Shown here: piece after piece, positions 23,101 through 36,010 of the stretch
How positions within the stretch are numbered: position 1 is the first letter of the stretch
Layout of the letters: the number at the start of each line of letters is the position of its first letter
Source of the DNA: Eunapius fragilis
Taxonomy: Eukaryota; Porifera; Demospongiae; Spongillida; Spongillidae
Direction: 5' to 3'
Length of the DNA: 64,000 bases
Assembly: GCA_963681505.1 (NCBI GenBank)
Contig: OY811974.1
Location: forward strand, 11,292,988 to 11,356,987
The notes under the pieces: generated by a model
Databases searched by the model: none
What the model was told of the DNA's origin: nothing
The model's input: the letters and a program-made list of their open reading frames with translations, nothing else
Made by a program: the position numbers and the translations under genes

Positions 23101-23610
23101 CATCCTCCTGTCCCATCCCACCATCCTCCTCCCCTTCCTTCCATCCACAGGGTGCTTGATTTGGTTGATGTACTCCAGTCCACTTATCTGCCTGGTAACC
23201 TTTTGCTTTTATGTATTAATAACTAATGTTATCTGATTCAGGATCAGGGTCAGTCAGAACTACTAGATGCATAAATCACTTACTGGTTCCACTGCAGGCT
23301 CCTCTATCTTCAAGGCACATGTTGACAGTCTGTGATGTCTGTACATGTATCAAAGTGCATAATTGGTTTATATATTGTAGATCCGCATCACTTCATTTCT
23401 CATGAGATTCAAGAGTTGCAGCAAACTCCCCGTGGTTGCAGTAGATAATCAAACCGAATGCTGCAATGCCTGCATACATGAATTGATGAGCATTTGCATC
23501 CTTTTTGATGAACTTGACAAAAGACATTATTCCCATAAGGACACAGGCAGTGACAGCCTCTACTGATTAAGATCATATATGTACATATAAATACCTCTTC
23601 ATGACACAAT

Positions 23611-23750
23611 GGGTGTAGAAAGGGTGGGATGTAGAAAGGGGAGATGGTGGGATGTAGAAGGAGAAGGGGAGGTGGTGGGGTGTAGAAAGTGAAGGGGAGG
23701 TGGTGGGATGTAGAAAGAGAAGGGGAGGTGGTGGGATGTAGAAAGAGAAT
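23611..23750. repeat. Same 28-bp minisatellite in inverted orientation
   Basis: Four to five units of GGGATGTAGAAAGAGAAGGG type, the reverse complement of the array at 22681-23100. The two arrays face each other across about 510 bases. Confidence 0.9.
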
Positions 23751-23784
23751 TATGCAAATTCAGAATGCTTCATACCTGTAGCTA

Positions 23785-26681
23785 AAAATGATTTTCTCAA
23801 TATGATCATCCCAGTCGTTTTGTTTTTCATTTACAACTTGAATCAGGGAACCTTTTAGTGTTTGGTTAAACCTCTCTGTCAATCCATTTGTCTGCGGGTG
23901 ATATGCACTAGCAACTCTATGCTCAGTGCCCGTTAACTTCGGAAGATGATTAGTAACCTTACAATTGAAATAAATACAGCATTAAACCTTGATGTACATA
24001 TAGCGGATCATGTAAATATAATGATGTATCAGTTACACTAATGTAAATATAAAATGAATAATTATAATATATAACTATTGGGAATCATTACTGCGATAAG
24101 GGACCTTACATTTTTTTAACAGATTATAAATTTTGTTTCTTGTAAATGTCATTTTCACAGTAATTCTTATGTACAGATTACTGCACAGAGAAGTAAGGTT
24201 TGAACTATAGATGCTATAATCAATGTTTGAACTAAATGTTCAAGCAGCCATATGTTTCATAGCATGGAAGTGTTACATTTGCTTCATGATGTATGGGTGG
24301 ACATACCTGATTACAAAAACTCAGTCCCTTGATCAGATATAGCTACATCAGGGCACCCATGACGAAGAATGAGGTTATTAAGAAACTCAGCAGCAATAGT
24401 GGCTTTTTTTTTGGAGATGCACGTGCTTCTGGCCACTTCATCTGTCACAACTGTATATTACATACTTGTTACCATTTGTGGTTGTTGGCATAGGTAGGTA
24501 CTTTGATATTTTTTTGAAATTGGGATTTAAGCCGCATATTATATATCGTTGGAAAGAGCAAAAAATCTACATCCCAAAGATACCTTATATTCATGGTGAT
24601 GCGTTTCGTTGCGAGCACCACGCCATTCGAAAGATCACAAATGAAATGATCGCGAATGTACGTGAATTGATAGGGTACGCAAAACAAAAACTGTCCCGGT
24701 TGAGTTTATAATCAGTACAGAGATATAAATAAGTGTGCAGCCTTAACCAAAACTTTAATATACATAGTCTTGCTGATATCATACATAGGGATGCATTGGA
24801 TTTCGCTTCAATAAGTAACTAACACTTACCATTGGTCATGATAAGAAGAAAGGTTATTCTGCAAATAGTACACATATAACTATATGTACTGAGTGATTAG
24901 AATTATGGTACTAACTGATATAAATCTAACTGCTAGTACAATTTTTAATGCAAAGCTGACATAAGAAACATATCAAAAACACCACACTATGTACAATACA
25001 CGTACAAATAGATTCATGTATTCAGTTCACTTATCCCCATCTATTTCAACTTCCAATAGGTTACAATGACTTTAGGAATTTTGGCATTGTAAAAGGTTTC
25101 ACACAAACTACATGCCCATTATCAGAGTACATTCTTCTACCAAAGATGTAAATGTAGACACCATATATCTGACAAAACATTTAATATTGTAGTTAGGTAG
25201 GAAATAATCTTAATTTAATTTTTTTTCCAATACTTCTCCTAAATGTATCCTTATTCTTCTGATTTATAACTTTTTGTCCAGCATACCTGACCTGTGTTTT
25301 GCAAAAATTTTTACCAAATTATCTTGCTGTTCATCCTGTGGGTGAAACAACACAATCATAGCAGTGTTTTAATGATCTTACTTTTAACTTTGCTATATAG
25401 AAATCCCACATTCGTGTGGGCCAACTTAATCATTGCACTTTTAAGATACTGTATGGTTTAGCATTTTAACACTAGCAAGTACTCAACCTGATTTGATGTA
25501 CATGTGTAATCAAATTCCTTTTTTTATTAAAAAAAAAGCACTTTTTCTTACCCCATATTTAGTGTAGCTAGATCTAAGGTTTATTGGTATGGATTGGGAA
25601 GTGTCAGTTTGGTTAGTGTGCAGAGCATTGACCGATGAAAGTGGATCGTTGAATGTATTTGTTTGGGATTCATTTAAGGGCAATTCTAAATGCAGTAAGC
25701 CATTTCTTATATCAGGAGCTAGAAGGGATCCATGCTCACTCACATCCTTTTACATATATTCATTAATGAGCCTCTTGAGATCAATAACTATCTTCATTCT
25801 AAATAGCAACAAAGCATTGGTTGCGCAGATGCGCATCAGTAATTACACATGCATCTAATTAAATATGAATATTTGGCTTGAAAAGAACACTGCGTGGGCA
25901 TCATCGAATTGCAATGTTACAACGACAGAAATAGAAAAATTAGTTCAATCTTCAACGAAATGTCATTAACAACTTAGTTGATCAATGAATGGGGTGTGCA
26001 ATAAATAGGGTAGTCACAAAATATTTTATTGTATGAAATGGCTATGTGCTTAAGCTTTGTAGACAAAGAATCTAATTAAACCTAATTAGTTAAAATATAA
26101 AGATACATTTACATAAGCTTGTGTGTTCTTTTTTCATGCAGACCAACACAAAACGCCTGGGTAGTTAAAGCACCCTTTGGGCATCATCCAAACGTCCTCA
26201 TACTTTGTAGTATGACGATTCAATACCTGATTTAAATAACAATATACATCCCGTGATAGTTGGCTCACAATTAGAGTCAAGATTCATTCCCGAAGTTATA
26301 CTACGAATTCAATGCGTCAAAATAAATATAGATCCGGAACCAGCTCGAAATTAGGCAATGGTGTTGCATTCTACAACTAATTGGCTAACTAAGTCAAGCT
26401 GTGTAGTCGGACTAGCCGTGCAGAGAATCGAACAAGTTTCGTCGCTTGTTAAGACCTTTTTCAAACTTTACGAAATACGGGTCCAGTTTTCGACGTAGTT
26501 TTAGATCATCGATTTACGGACCCACTTACGCGATTTGTCAAAGTACCTAGCATAGGCCTAATGTGGTCGACTCTATTCCTATCTGCTTCTAGCTACTGTT
26601 CGGAACTGGTACAGGGTGCAGCTCTTCAGTTGGATGATCAAACTTTCTTTTCGTTTTCTGACATTGATCACAATGCTGCAC
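23785..26681 (-). pseudogene. Second decayed integrase gene (Ginger/GIN/KRBA2-like)
   Basis: Minus-strand pieces: a zinc-binding exon at 26681-26597 (QHCDQCQKTKRKFDHP, ELHPVPVPN), a core piece at about 24490-24310 (TTTNGNKYVI, KATIAAEFLNNLILRHG, AISDQGTEF then stop), and a second core piece at about 23985-23800 (KLTGTEHRVASAYHPQTNG, LTERFNQTLKGSLIQVVNE). The first catalytic Asp region (expected VTDYFTKWPEA) is disrupted by indels. The gap 24500-26590 is larger than a normal intron and holds AT-rich DNA without recognisable exons. It is a divergent paralog of the gene at 5958-9835, not a copy of it. Confidence 0.8.
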
Positions 26682-26699
26682 CTGGTATACACAGAAATA

Positions 26700-27560
26700 A
26701 TTTTTTAACACGCGGTTTATGACAGACGCGGGGAAATCTTGATTATTTTGGGGAATATTTCCCTCCTAGTGGTTTTTATGATTATTCTTGCAGTATATCC
26801 TATTTAAAACTCAGTACGTATTTGCGAGTGCCATATGGAGTTTTATACAGGCTCGTATTGTCGGACAATTCCGCAAACATGCTGCGCCAGGTGCCCTTTG
26901 TTTTTCTATGCAATTCCTGGGCGATCGCACTACTTATACCACTGTATTGGTTTAATAAGTGTATAAAATTGTTTCTTATAACATTCGCTCATCCATTTAT
27001 TAAGTCAGTATAGGCTATAGTGTATATCGGAACTGTACCTTGAATGCTGAGGCGCATCGTTAAAACTATAATGAGCTGGCTTTTAAAGGTTACAATACGA
27101 CAATTGTATATGCCTGCTTTTTCCAATTTCATCTATAATGATTGGAGTATTATTAACCTTAATTTAATCTCCCGTCGTCCTAAGCGTAGGATTATCGTCC
27201 TACACGTAGGACGCAAGTTAAAATTAAATTTTAGCGAACTCATATGATCTAAGAACAAACCAAAATCTCATTGTATTGTAGAAATGGTTATTAATTCAGA
27301 AAATATTTTTACTTTCTTGCAATTCTTCAAAGATTGTCAAATACAATCAATACTGCATAGCTCCTAAAAGATGTATTTGCGGTAAATCGCAAAGCAACTT
27401 AAAGTAATGTTGGGAAGATCAGAGCAACATGTTAAAAGAAGGGTGGTAGTAAGACAGGTCTTTTGCACTAAGCATATAAAAAAGTATATTGTAGATCTGG
27501 AAATTGCTAGCTCCACAAGCTTATGCACAATAGGTATTTGTCAGACCCATGTTGCGGGAA
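26700..27560. other. Intergenic, nothing recognised
   Basis: AT-rich. ORFs at 26822-27013, 27044-27247 and 27407-27640 have no recognisable domain and no supporting splice or repeat context. Confidence 0.4.
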
Positions 27561-27564
27561 TAGC

Positions 27565-27817
27565 GTTGGTGGGATATAGGAATTGGAGGCAATGGTGGTG
27601 TAAAAAGGAGGGGAACAAGGTTTTTGGAAAGGGTAAATGAGATAAAAATCCTATATTTAGCACTTCTTTTGGTTGTTGCATGTACATGTGCTTAATATAG
27701 GATTTTTATCTCATTTACCCTTTCCAAAAACCTTGTTCCCCTCCTTTTTACACCACCATTGCCTCCAATTCCTATATCCCACCAACTTTCTCGTTAGAGA
27801 ATGTTTTTCTTTACTTG
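27565..27817. mobile_element. ACAAGTAA-family foldback MITE, copy C (left end truncated)
   Basis: Starts inside the left arm at GTTGGTGGGATATAGG and ends CTTTACTTG. The arms are perfectly complementary over most of their length (GGAATTGGAGGCAATGGTGG and its complement). Confidence 0.9.
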
Positions 27818-27848
27818 TTTCCTCTATTTTTTAATTAATACTGGCAAG

Positions 27849-27915
27849 TGCCCCCCCCCCCTACCCCCCCACCCCCCCCCCCCACCCACCCACCCCCCAC
27901 CCCTCCCCCCCCCCG
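27849..27915. repeat. Poly-C-rich tract
   Basis: C-homopolymer runs interrupted by A or T over about 65 bases. Confidence 0.9.
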
Positions 27916-28129
27916 CTTCAATTACCGTCACGAGCAGACGCCCGCTTTTGTTTGGGATCACTGTAAGGAACGCGGGAGAATTCAAACACGTCGCCTGCTT
28001 TCCTCTTTTGTTTGCACAATTCTAAATATACGTAAATGTCGCCATGGGAACGCTTCTATTTAACACTACGCATTACGTAATGATTACGTGTGTCAGTTTT
28101 ATGCTTTATTCATACATCTGATACTTGAA

Positions 28130-28480
28130 GATGGCCTTCCAGGAGATTCTAAAGCGATTGGTATAATTGGCGCTCTTTAAAACCATTCCTATTCCGAGTT
28201 ATACTCACCCGAGAATTAGAAGACGACGACGACGACGACGACGACGGAGAAGATTTGGCCTGGGGACGAGGTAAAACACGAACTTTTTTGTTCTCTTAAA
28301 GGAAACAGTTTGAAGACTGGAACAAAACATTAAAATGACCGTCTTTGCCTTCTGGTTCGATAGGAACAAAGAGCTAAACTATCCATTTCTTAGTACGCGA
28401 GTTATACGCGGGTCGCGTTTTTTTAATGATATTCACGACCCGGGTCAATTCCTATATAGGAACTACTATCGTAGTTCCTG
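28130..28480 (-). repeat. Hairpin-headed repeat family, copy 4
   Basis: Minus-strand order: hairpin GGAACTAC-GATA-GTAGTTCC (28478-28459), then TATATAGGAATTGACCC, CATTAAAAAAACGCGAC, GAGAACAAAA-type sequence, an internal GTC trinucleotide run (28223-28246 on plus as GAC), then ATAACTCGG and ACCAATCGCTTTAGAAT. The same order is seen at 48501, 54305 and 44092. No ORF. This could be a SINE-like or other non-autonomous element; see findings. Confidence 0.75.
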
Positions 28481-28919
28481 ATAGGATATAAAAAGCTATC
28501 TGAAGTAAAACATCTGCCAAAACTTCTGATTAGCTCATCGGAAAATATAAAGCTCTCTTCGTTTTTTGACATAGAGCTGGTGCTATAGACATTTAGCGGA
28601 TTAAGCTGTAACATCCTCCAATCTTACAAACGCCTTCATCTATCAATACACTTTCAAGGTCCTGTCTGAATAGATCACAATGAACCCGTAATTTGAACAA
28701 CTCAATCTCCATAGTCTTGGTGAAAAAAAAAAAAACCCACCTCCTACACTGTGTACCGTGTCAAGTAGTGGAGATGTGAACTAGTGTTGATTGGTCCCGT
28801 TTTCAAACCCTTTACTTTACTACTACATATGGCCCAACCATCAATGTGCACCTGTATACATGTACCTAATGCTCAGTGTACACATAAGTACGCATAAGCC
28901 AGCAGGGGTTATTCAACAG

Positions 28920-31900
28920 ACAGGTCTTGTGACACACTGAAGGACCATCTCATGGAGGAGCAGGACTATTACCTGCTTCCCAAACCAGCTTGGGAGAAGA
29001 TGCTGTCATGGTATGGACTAACTGAGGGATCTCAAGCTATTGAGAGGTCAGTCCACATAAGTTGTACTAACTAATGTTTCTTGGAGCGCTGTAACAATCA
29101 TCATCTGGTGTGCACACCAGTATATACCACAACCATGTATAATAATTTTTCTGTGCTTTGTCGTGATCACTCACACAGTACTACTAAATGTATCATTGAT
29201 GAAGTTCAGAAGGGCACATATGGCTGGGAAGGAGTACGGGAATGGTCCGTTTGCGTTCTGTTTAGTCAGCAGGCTGGGCATCCTGCTTCCTCTGGCTTAT
29301 AAAATGGCAATTATGAACCACTTCATCTTTGTAATGTACACTCATATTAGTTGCACAGCGTTTTATGATTGCATCCAGTTCTATTTATTGATGTCGCAAA
29401 AGAACTTTCCAATACAACAAAAGAAAAGAAAATCTTGTGTTGAATTGCAAAGATAATTCAAAATTCAGTGACTTTTAACTATGATTGACAATTTGATTCT
29501 CAATGAGTAAATTTTGCAGGGGCCCAGAATATTATTTTAAGCAATTCCTGAATCTGATAATGGTAACAAGTACAAAAACTTTCTTTACGAGAAAGTTGGT
29601 GGCATATAGTATTGGAAGGCAATAGTAGTGTAGAAAGGAAGGAATCACGGGTCTAATAAGGGAAAATGTAAATAGTCCTATATTTCGCTCATATGTGGGA
29701 CATTATGTTTGTATGTGAAATATAGGACTTTACATTTCCCCTTCTTATTAGACCCTTGTTTCCTTCCTTTTAAACTTTCTCATGGAGACTGTTTTTATTA
29801 CTTGTTTCATCTGTTTTTAATTAAAAGATCATTTAATTTTGTGCTGCTATTCATCATTCTCACATCCTCCTCACTCCTGCAATATTACCAGCCACACAAT
29901 TGACGAAGCAGTTTGTACTAAATACTAACTTATATGAACACCCGTATTATTAGGGTGATAATGACATGTGCCCAGATACGTACGAAGATGGTGTATCAGG
30001 ATCCCCAAATGGTGTCTACTTGTGGAGGTGGAAGCAGGGGTTGCATCTACTGGTGGAGCAGGAGGGGTATGCTATGTGGAGAGGAGGGGCGTCTACTGGA
30101 TGGAATGGTCCAAGAGTGGGGGGGTGGAGGTGTCTAAGGAAACGGGGTTACCCTGATGAAGAGGAGCGAGGGGCCTTGTAGTGGCGTGATGTCTCAACAT
30201 GAAGGGAACTCAATGGAGCTAGCTGGGTGTCCACTGGTGGAAGTAGAATGTATACTCTTAAAGTACTGCTTTGCTGAGCTTTTTCAAGGCCGCCATTATA
30301 CTCCTGGGTTCATACAGGGAGTAGCTATAGGAAATGATTGCAGTCATTAAAACATTTCTTTTACCCACATTAGATTTTAGCCACCAGGTATATGTACCCT
30401 CTTTGCAAACTGGTATCATGCAGTAGACAATGTTTTTATTGGTGTATCTTGTTTTATTTTGTGTCGACATATTATTGAGCTGTAACTAACTTCTGCATTA
30501 TGCATTATAAATTTACAAACACATAAACAAACTAATGTCTAACATCAGGCTAAATATTGTCTAGCCTTGTCACAAAACCCTGGTATTCGACTGCACTAGT
30601 GTGAGGTTGACGCACTCATATAACTGGAGAGCACCTTCACTTTGGTGTTTGTATGATGGCTAAATATTTGGTAGATGTGATGCCAGATGTGTTTGAGAGC
30701 CTTGCGCTTCATAAACCCCAAGCTCCTTATGGTTCTACTGCTGCCAAGGCTTATACACTTCAAGCCTAGATCAGAACATTGGCAGAACCATAGGATATGT
30801 TTACGATGCTCAGCTGCAGCAGCTACATCAGTGCCAGCCTTGACACCTGTTTCTGAATTAATAGCAGGACTCAGCGAACCAGTCCAGCATAAAGACGTCA
30901 GCCGGGCATGTACAGTGGAACCAATGGCTGATGCAAACTCCCTGCCTCTAGCCAAGCATGTAATCTTCATGGCACATGACACATAGTCATTCATTCACAC
31001 ACGCTACATACACATATATACATATGGGATTATTTCCATGAAAATGGACCCAATGCAAGTTTTTCCCCCCCCTTGTTTGTTCCATGATTCTAGAGTGTGC
31101 GTCTTTTGCTTATAGGGCCACATTGATTTCAATCTGATCCACACTTGCACAGCTTGTACATGCACAATCAAACGTAGGGCTGAAAGAAGCAATAGGATGA
31201 AATAATTTTTTTGCTCAGCCGGATATGTAATATAGTCCAAACTTGGTCTTGTTTGAGGGCTGTTGCTGTACTGCAATATGTGTGTGGCAATTTTTTATTT
31301 CGGGTACACAATTTGGTTATGTTTGATTGCTTTGCAAAACTAACTATATGCACGAAGGGTCTTTATGCTCATAGATAAATTAATGTGTACATGTATTAAC
31401 GTACCAGACGCATGAATGAAACTATGTCAGGTAATAAATATTTTTAATAATTATTATCAATCACTTGTTAGTTCTGAAGCAAAAAGGAGGAAGGCCAATT
31501 TATGTTACATGTTGGTAGGGTATGGCACATGATACCTATTGCTCCATAGTTGTTTAGAGTGTGTACATGCATCTTGTTGTGCATGGTATCATTTTTCCTA
31601 CACATTTCCTTTACCCCTTTCCTTTTGTACTGTGCAGAAAAGTAGTGGAGTGTGGTTTAGTTACGAAGCACTGTGAGGTGGAGGTTTACTTAATGGAGTT
31701 CAAGCTATGTCTAAAGCACATGTTGAATACAACTATCACCAAGCAGTTGAGCAGAGCTACCACTGTGGGTGGGTGTCTATAGAGTGCCGTGCCCTTTATC
31801 AATGTCATGTTGTCCTTTCACATCATTGAAACAGCTCAACTGGAGGTGATCATGAAAGAGCTCTTTCAAATTTCTAAGGATGCAAATTGTAGGGTGTGGC

Positions 31901-32022
31901 ATTGCAATATGTCTAGCACATATGAAGAGCTCAGCATACCTGAGCAGACACTGCAGGATGCAGGGAATCTGTACAGGGCAGGTCAGCTTATTGCCGTGTG
32001 GAGTGAACATGAGTGCAAGTGG
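28920..32022 (+). CDS. USP4/USP15-like deubiquitinase, partial: DUSP end and ubiquitin-like part, three exons
   Basis: Exon 28920-29046 encodes CDTLKDHLMEEQDYYLLPKP then AWEKMLSWYGL, matching the end of a DUSP domain. Exon 31638-31768 encodes RKVVECGLVTKHCEVEVYLM. Exon 31835-32022 encodes LEVIMKELFQI and LYRAGQLIAVWSE, matching the first ubiquitin-like domain. The joints ERKVVE and TVAQLEV keep the frame with GT-AG borders. In the family this N-terminal part positions a cysteine protease that removes ubiquitin. Neither the start of DUSP upstream nor the Cys and His catalytic boxes downstream were found in the following 5 kb. The gene is therefore either very long-introned or broken. Intron 1 (2.6 kb) holds a MITE and a retrotransposon remnant. 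Confidence 0.75.
29567..29804. mobile_element. ACAAGTAA-family foldback MITE, copy D
   Basis: From ACAAGTACAAAAACTTTC to GTTTTTATTACTTG. The inner arms read AGTCCTATATTTCGC and its complement. It lies in intron 1 of the USP-like gene. Confidence 0.85.
29850..30330. repeat. Duplicated block following MITE D
   Basis: Contains TTCATCATTCTCACATCCTC followed by irregular (C/T)TACTGGTGGAG-type units. The same arrangement follows MITE E at 32528-32890, so about 0.7 kb (MITE plus this block) is present twice, 2.65 kb apart. Confidence 0.65.
30596..30994 (-). pseudogene. Non-LTR retrotransposon C-terminal fragment
   Basis: The minus-strand 132-codon ORF contains TGVKAGTDVAAAAEHRKH, CSDLGLKCI and ALKHIWHHIYQIFSHHTNT. 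AEHRKH...C..LG.KC is typical of the extreme C-terminus of the reverse transcriptase family at 17090-18545. A related stretch at 62674 reads AAEFRKHSKNDPQCEELGW. Only the C-terminus is present, so it is a 5'-truncated remnant. Confidence 0.6.
31000..31560. other. Intronic/intergenic, nothing recognised
   Basis: No feature recognised between the retrotransposon remnant and the USP-like exon at 31638. Confidence 0.4.
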
Positions 32023-32210
32023 GTGTAAGCATGCATCTGCCAAACATATTTATGTGTGCACCTGTTGACTGGTTGAAGAGGGTACTGTGAGGGTGAACAA
32101 GGCAGAGAATATTTAAATGGCTGGCAACAGTCTTCCTACATGCTTCATATCCTATGCTTGTCTGTTGTGAGTCATACAGGTTTCATCATATTACAAGTTT
32201 CATCATATTA

Positions 32211-32441
32211 CAAGTAATAAAAACATTCTCTATGAGTAATTGGGTGGCATATGGGATTGGAAGGCAATAGTGGTGTAAAAATGAAGGAAATGAGGGTCTT
32301 ATAATAAGGGGAAATGTAATACTTTGCACACATAAGAAATGTGCTAATACAGGACTATTCTATTATTAGCCCTGCGTTTCCTTTTTAACCACCCTACGCA
32401 TGTATATGCCACAAAATAAATTTCTGATAGAAAATTACTTG
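32211..32441. mobile_element. ACAAGTAA-family foldback MITE, copy E (diverged)
   Basis: From CAAGTAATAAAAACATTCTC to AAAATTACTTG. The arms are less well matched than in other copies, so it is an older copy. Confidence 0.8.
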
Positions 32442-32527
32442 TTGCATGTGCTTTTTTTCTTCTTTGTGAGATGAGAGATAGATAGAACATAAGTAGGCTA
32501 TTTTGAAATAATACCATTGTGGTATTA

Positions 32528-32890
32528 TTCATCATTCTCACACCCTCCCCCACCTGCAATGTAACTGCTACACAGTTCAGGTGGGGTATACTTAGTAGAG
32601 GAGGGAGGGGGGGTATCTACTGGATGAAATGGAAGGGGGGGGGGGGGGGGGGCATCTACTGGATGAAATGGAAGGGGGGGGGAGGTCCCAAAAATGGTAG
32701 TGCGGCATTGTGGGTGGGAAGAATTTCATGTGGAGGAGGGGGCCCCTACTGGTGGAGATGGAAGCCCTGATGTGGCATCTACTTGGGGCCTTGTAGTGGC
32801 ATGGACGTCCCAACGTGAAGCGTACTTAGCAGGGATGTCCACTGGTGGAGGTCAAATGGACACTCTTACACTCTACAGCTTGCTGAGTAT
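32528..32890. repeat. Duplicated block following MITE E, with G-homopolymer runs
   Basis: Second copy of the 29850-30330 block. Units ATCTACTGGATGAAATGG flank G runs at about 32634-32652 and 32674-32682. Confidence 0.65.
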
Positions 32891-33415
32891 TTTTGATTGA
32901 TCACGTTTCTTTTGTTTAGCTATGTAAAGTAAATTCTGTAACACTGTAAGTAATTCCCACCAGCATGTACGCCAGGTGTTATTAAGGCATATACGTATAT
33001 CAGATAATGATCCTCTATCCTATTTGCCAGTACCCTTACTAGTCACATCATTCCTAAACATTAATTTTGAAATCCAAAACCGAGGTCCAAATATCCTATT
33101 GATCTTGCTATGACAACATACCATTTGGTGGTAGTTTTTTGGTATTTCTAATACCCCAACGGCAGTTTGTCATCTTTGGAGCATGCTTTTCATCTCTCGT
33201 ACAACCCAGGCAACAGCCTGGTAAGACCTTTGGTCTGTAAAATAAATAAATACATAATCGTTACCGATACTTTTCTGGACTCACTGATAGGTGGCCTTCT
33301 TCTTTTCTGGATCAGCCCTGTAACTGCCATGTACAAAGGCCTTCTTGATGGGACCAACTTCTCCTTAGTGTGCTCACAAGCTATAGCTTTGTTCTCTTCT
33401 GATGATTTCTTAGGG

Positions 33416-33718
33416 GGCTTGTCCAAACTATGTTTGGAAAAATTAGCGTCATTGTAACGTTAGGGGGGGGGGGGGAGGGGGGGAGAGGCTGTGATGTTAA
33501 GAAAAATTTTATTGTCCGCAAGTATTGTTTTATAATACGGAATATCTAGTTAGCTGCAGCATTGACTCCAGTGGCAGCAGTTACGTCCATTCAGACTACA
33601 CTGCACATTGAGTAATGCTACTAATCTTACAAAAACACTATGACGCTTAGAGGGGTGGGGGGTTAATATGTTAACGTCACAATGACGCTAATTTTTCCAA
33701 ACATAGTTTGGACAAGCC
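33416..33718. mobile_element. 303-bp TIR element (MITE)
   Basis: Inverted ends GGCTTGTCCAAACTATGTTT at 33416 and the complement ending at 33718, about 45 bases long with few mismatches. No ORF. A G run lies just inside the left end. Confidence 0.85.
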
Positions 33719-33719
33719 A

Positions 33720-36010
33720 CCTTACTTAAAATATCTCTCACTTTTGGAGGATTCCGCTTGTTCAGACCACCTTCTCTGATTACATGAAGGCATTTTTGAA
33801 AGCAACTTCACTAGCCAAAAGCATCGATAACTATGAAAGGAACACCAAAGAGGATCTATAGCTGGCTAGCACATTTATACTTTGAAAGCATAGGTGTGGC
33901 TTACCGTACATGTATGTCAGTGAATAGCATTGTTACAGTAGATGCATGGCCCAGGCATGATTTCTAGCTCGAGTTCTTTGTGGCAGGTGGAATAAGGAGA
34001 AGGAGAAGAAGAATGGCAGAAATAATGGTTGGACCAGCTATTATGAGACACGGGCACGAGCATTTTTGTACTCTAAAAGCTCACGGTGTTATGACATTGA
34101 ACCAATGCAAAACTGTTCCTGTTTTTGTTATTGAAGATGACGAAGTGTATGGCTAGGCTGGTGCAAGCCAAGGGACGCACACTCAGACATCCTAAAATAA
34201 CAGTCAGTATGGTAGTCACGATGATAAAGTCATGAGGTGTGGACATGCCATGCATGTACGTCATCCTATGCACAATTATGGAGTTAGAGGAAGGGAATAG
34301 AGTTGCACACGTCATTGTTGGTGGTTTGGGAGGGGGGGGGGGATATGTTCTTGTATTATGTGTTCTGGAGGATGACCCATTTACCGGTGTACAACTATGG
34401 TGAGTGAAGGAACATTGGTGGGAATTTATGGTGAAGATGGGAGACACCCTGGGAATGAGTGGACAGAGCATGTGTACATGGATGTTCGCCTGCACACATG
34501 TGTTCATCTCTTGAATATGATCCTTGTACAGACACTGGTGTTAGAAAAGAAGTGTACCAATGGAACAGCGCCTGCTGATTCACAGTAAGTTATGTATATT
34601 ACTTTAAATCCTCCAATTCAACAAGTTAGGAGATATATGATTTGAAAGTAAAGTTGGTGTAAACAGCAAGGGGATATGGGTGTGTGAAGACAATACCTAT
34701 ATTTAGCACATGCTTTGATTTCATCGCATTTATATCTGTCTCATTTTCCATTTTCCACACAATTGTTTTTTACACCACACAGAACATGACTAAGTACACT
34801 ACAGTAGACAAATGTACCCCACAAGGACATCCAGTACATTTAGACATTAAGCGTCCCACAGCAAAACGAACTTGGTACATTAGTTAAATCAATTATCATT
34901 TTCTCAATGTAAAATCATTAAAAAAATTTATGCATGATTTCACAGTGAAATCAAGCACGTTTGATTTTTCTGTTGACCAGTAAAAATGATTGATGCTAGC
35001 TATGTTCAACGTAAAAAGCATGACCCAACGAAAAAAAGGTGACGAAATGCACCACGTGCATACAATTACTAGCAGTGCTATCAAGAAAACGTCACGATTT
35101 GTCAGAAACTAGATTGTCAATTTGAAACGATATATAGGAATATTTTTTGAAAGTTGAGGCAACAACCACATATTCAATATTTATTTTTTTAAACTTGCAA
35201 TTGAATTGATTATTGTCCGTCTCAGTTAATGAGAGTTAGGAAAAGTTCAAAAAATTAAAAAAATTACTGCAGAAGGTACCAATACGGATATACATTTGCA
35301 CTTATTACTAACTCTCAATTCAAATAAGTATTGTGGTCTGTGGCATAGAATTATAATTGGACTGAAGCATACAACTAAACAATGTCCATTCCCAAGAAAG
35401 CATTTAGTATCGCGAAATGCCTACATAATGTTCTCAAAGCTATAACTCAGCAATAGCTTATTGAAACTGAAACAAAAAGAAGGTAGGGGTAACACCATTA
35501 CTTTGAACATGGATTTCAATTTTGAATCTTTGGGGATAAAGGAATCAGGAGTTACGTGTGTTAGTAAGTATTAAACTCAAATAACGTAAAAATCCTATAT
35601 TTGTCAGAGAAAATTTTATATCTCTAGTATTTAGCATGCCTTGGACCAACTAAGAAGTGCTGTTTAGTGCAAAATGATAGATTTATGTGAGTATAAGTTG
35701 GTATGAGATATCACATACCACTGACAAGATACAAAGTTCCAATATAGAAGTACACAACCCTCTTAGTAATTGAGACAGATAATAGTGGGAATTACTGTCA
35801 TCAATATAAAAACTCCACCTTTTCTTTTAAATAATTTTCACATTCTGATGTCGACTGTACATATGCCATTTCTGCTAAAGAGACAATATCAAAATGAAAC
35901 GTAAATGTTATAGTTTTGCCTGTTAGAGTTGCTAAATGTTCTTTGCAATGCACATATTTCTAACGTTGCTTACAATGGAATGAATTTGCTTAGGTAGTGA
36001 TAATCGTTTA
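33720..36010. other. AT-rich region without a recognised gene
   Basis: The ORF at 34397-34588 and its shadows show no known domain. 34617-34783 looks like a decayed ACAAGTAA-family element (AAAGTTGGTGTAAACAGCAA, CTATATTTAGCACATG). From 34800 to 36010 I see only AT-rich sequence. Confidence 0.4.

Noticed and set aside
23393..23561. Minus-strand stretch reading like a hydrophobic C-terminal exon (MYAGIAAFGLIIYCNHGEF)
   Set aside because: A run of five T breaks the frame between its two halves, no partner exons were found, and it lies between inverted minisatellites. Evidence is too weak for a gene call.
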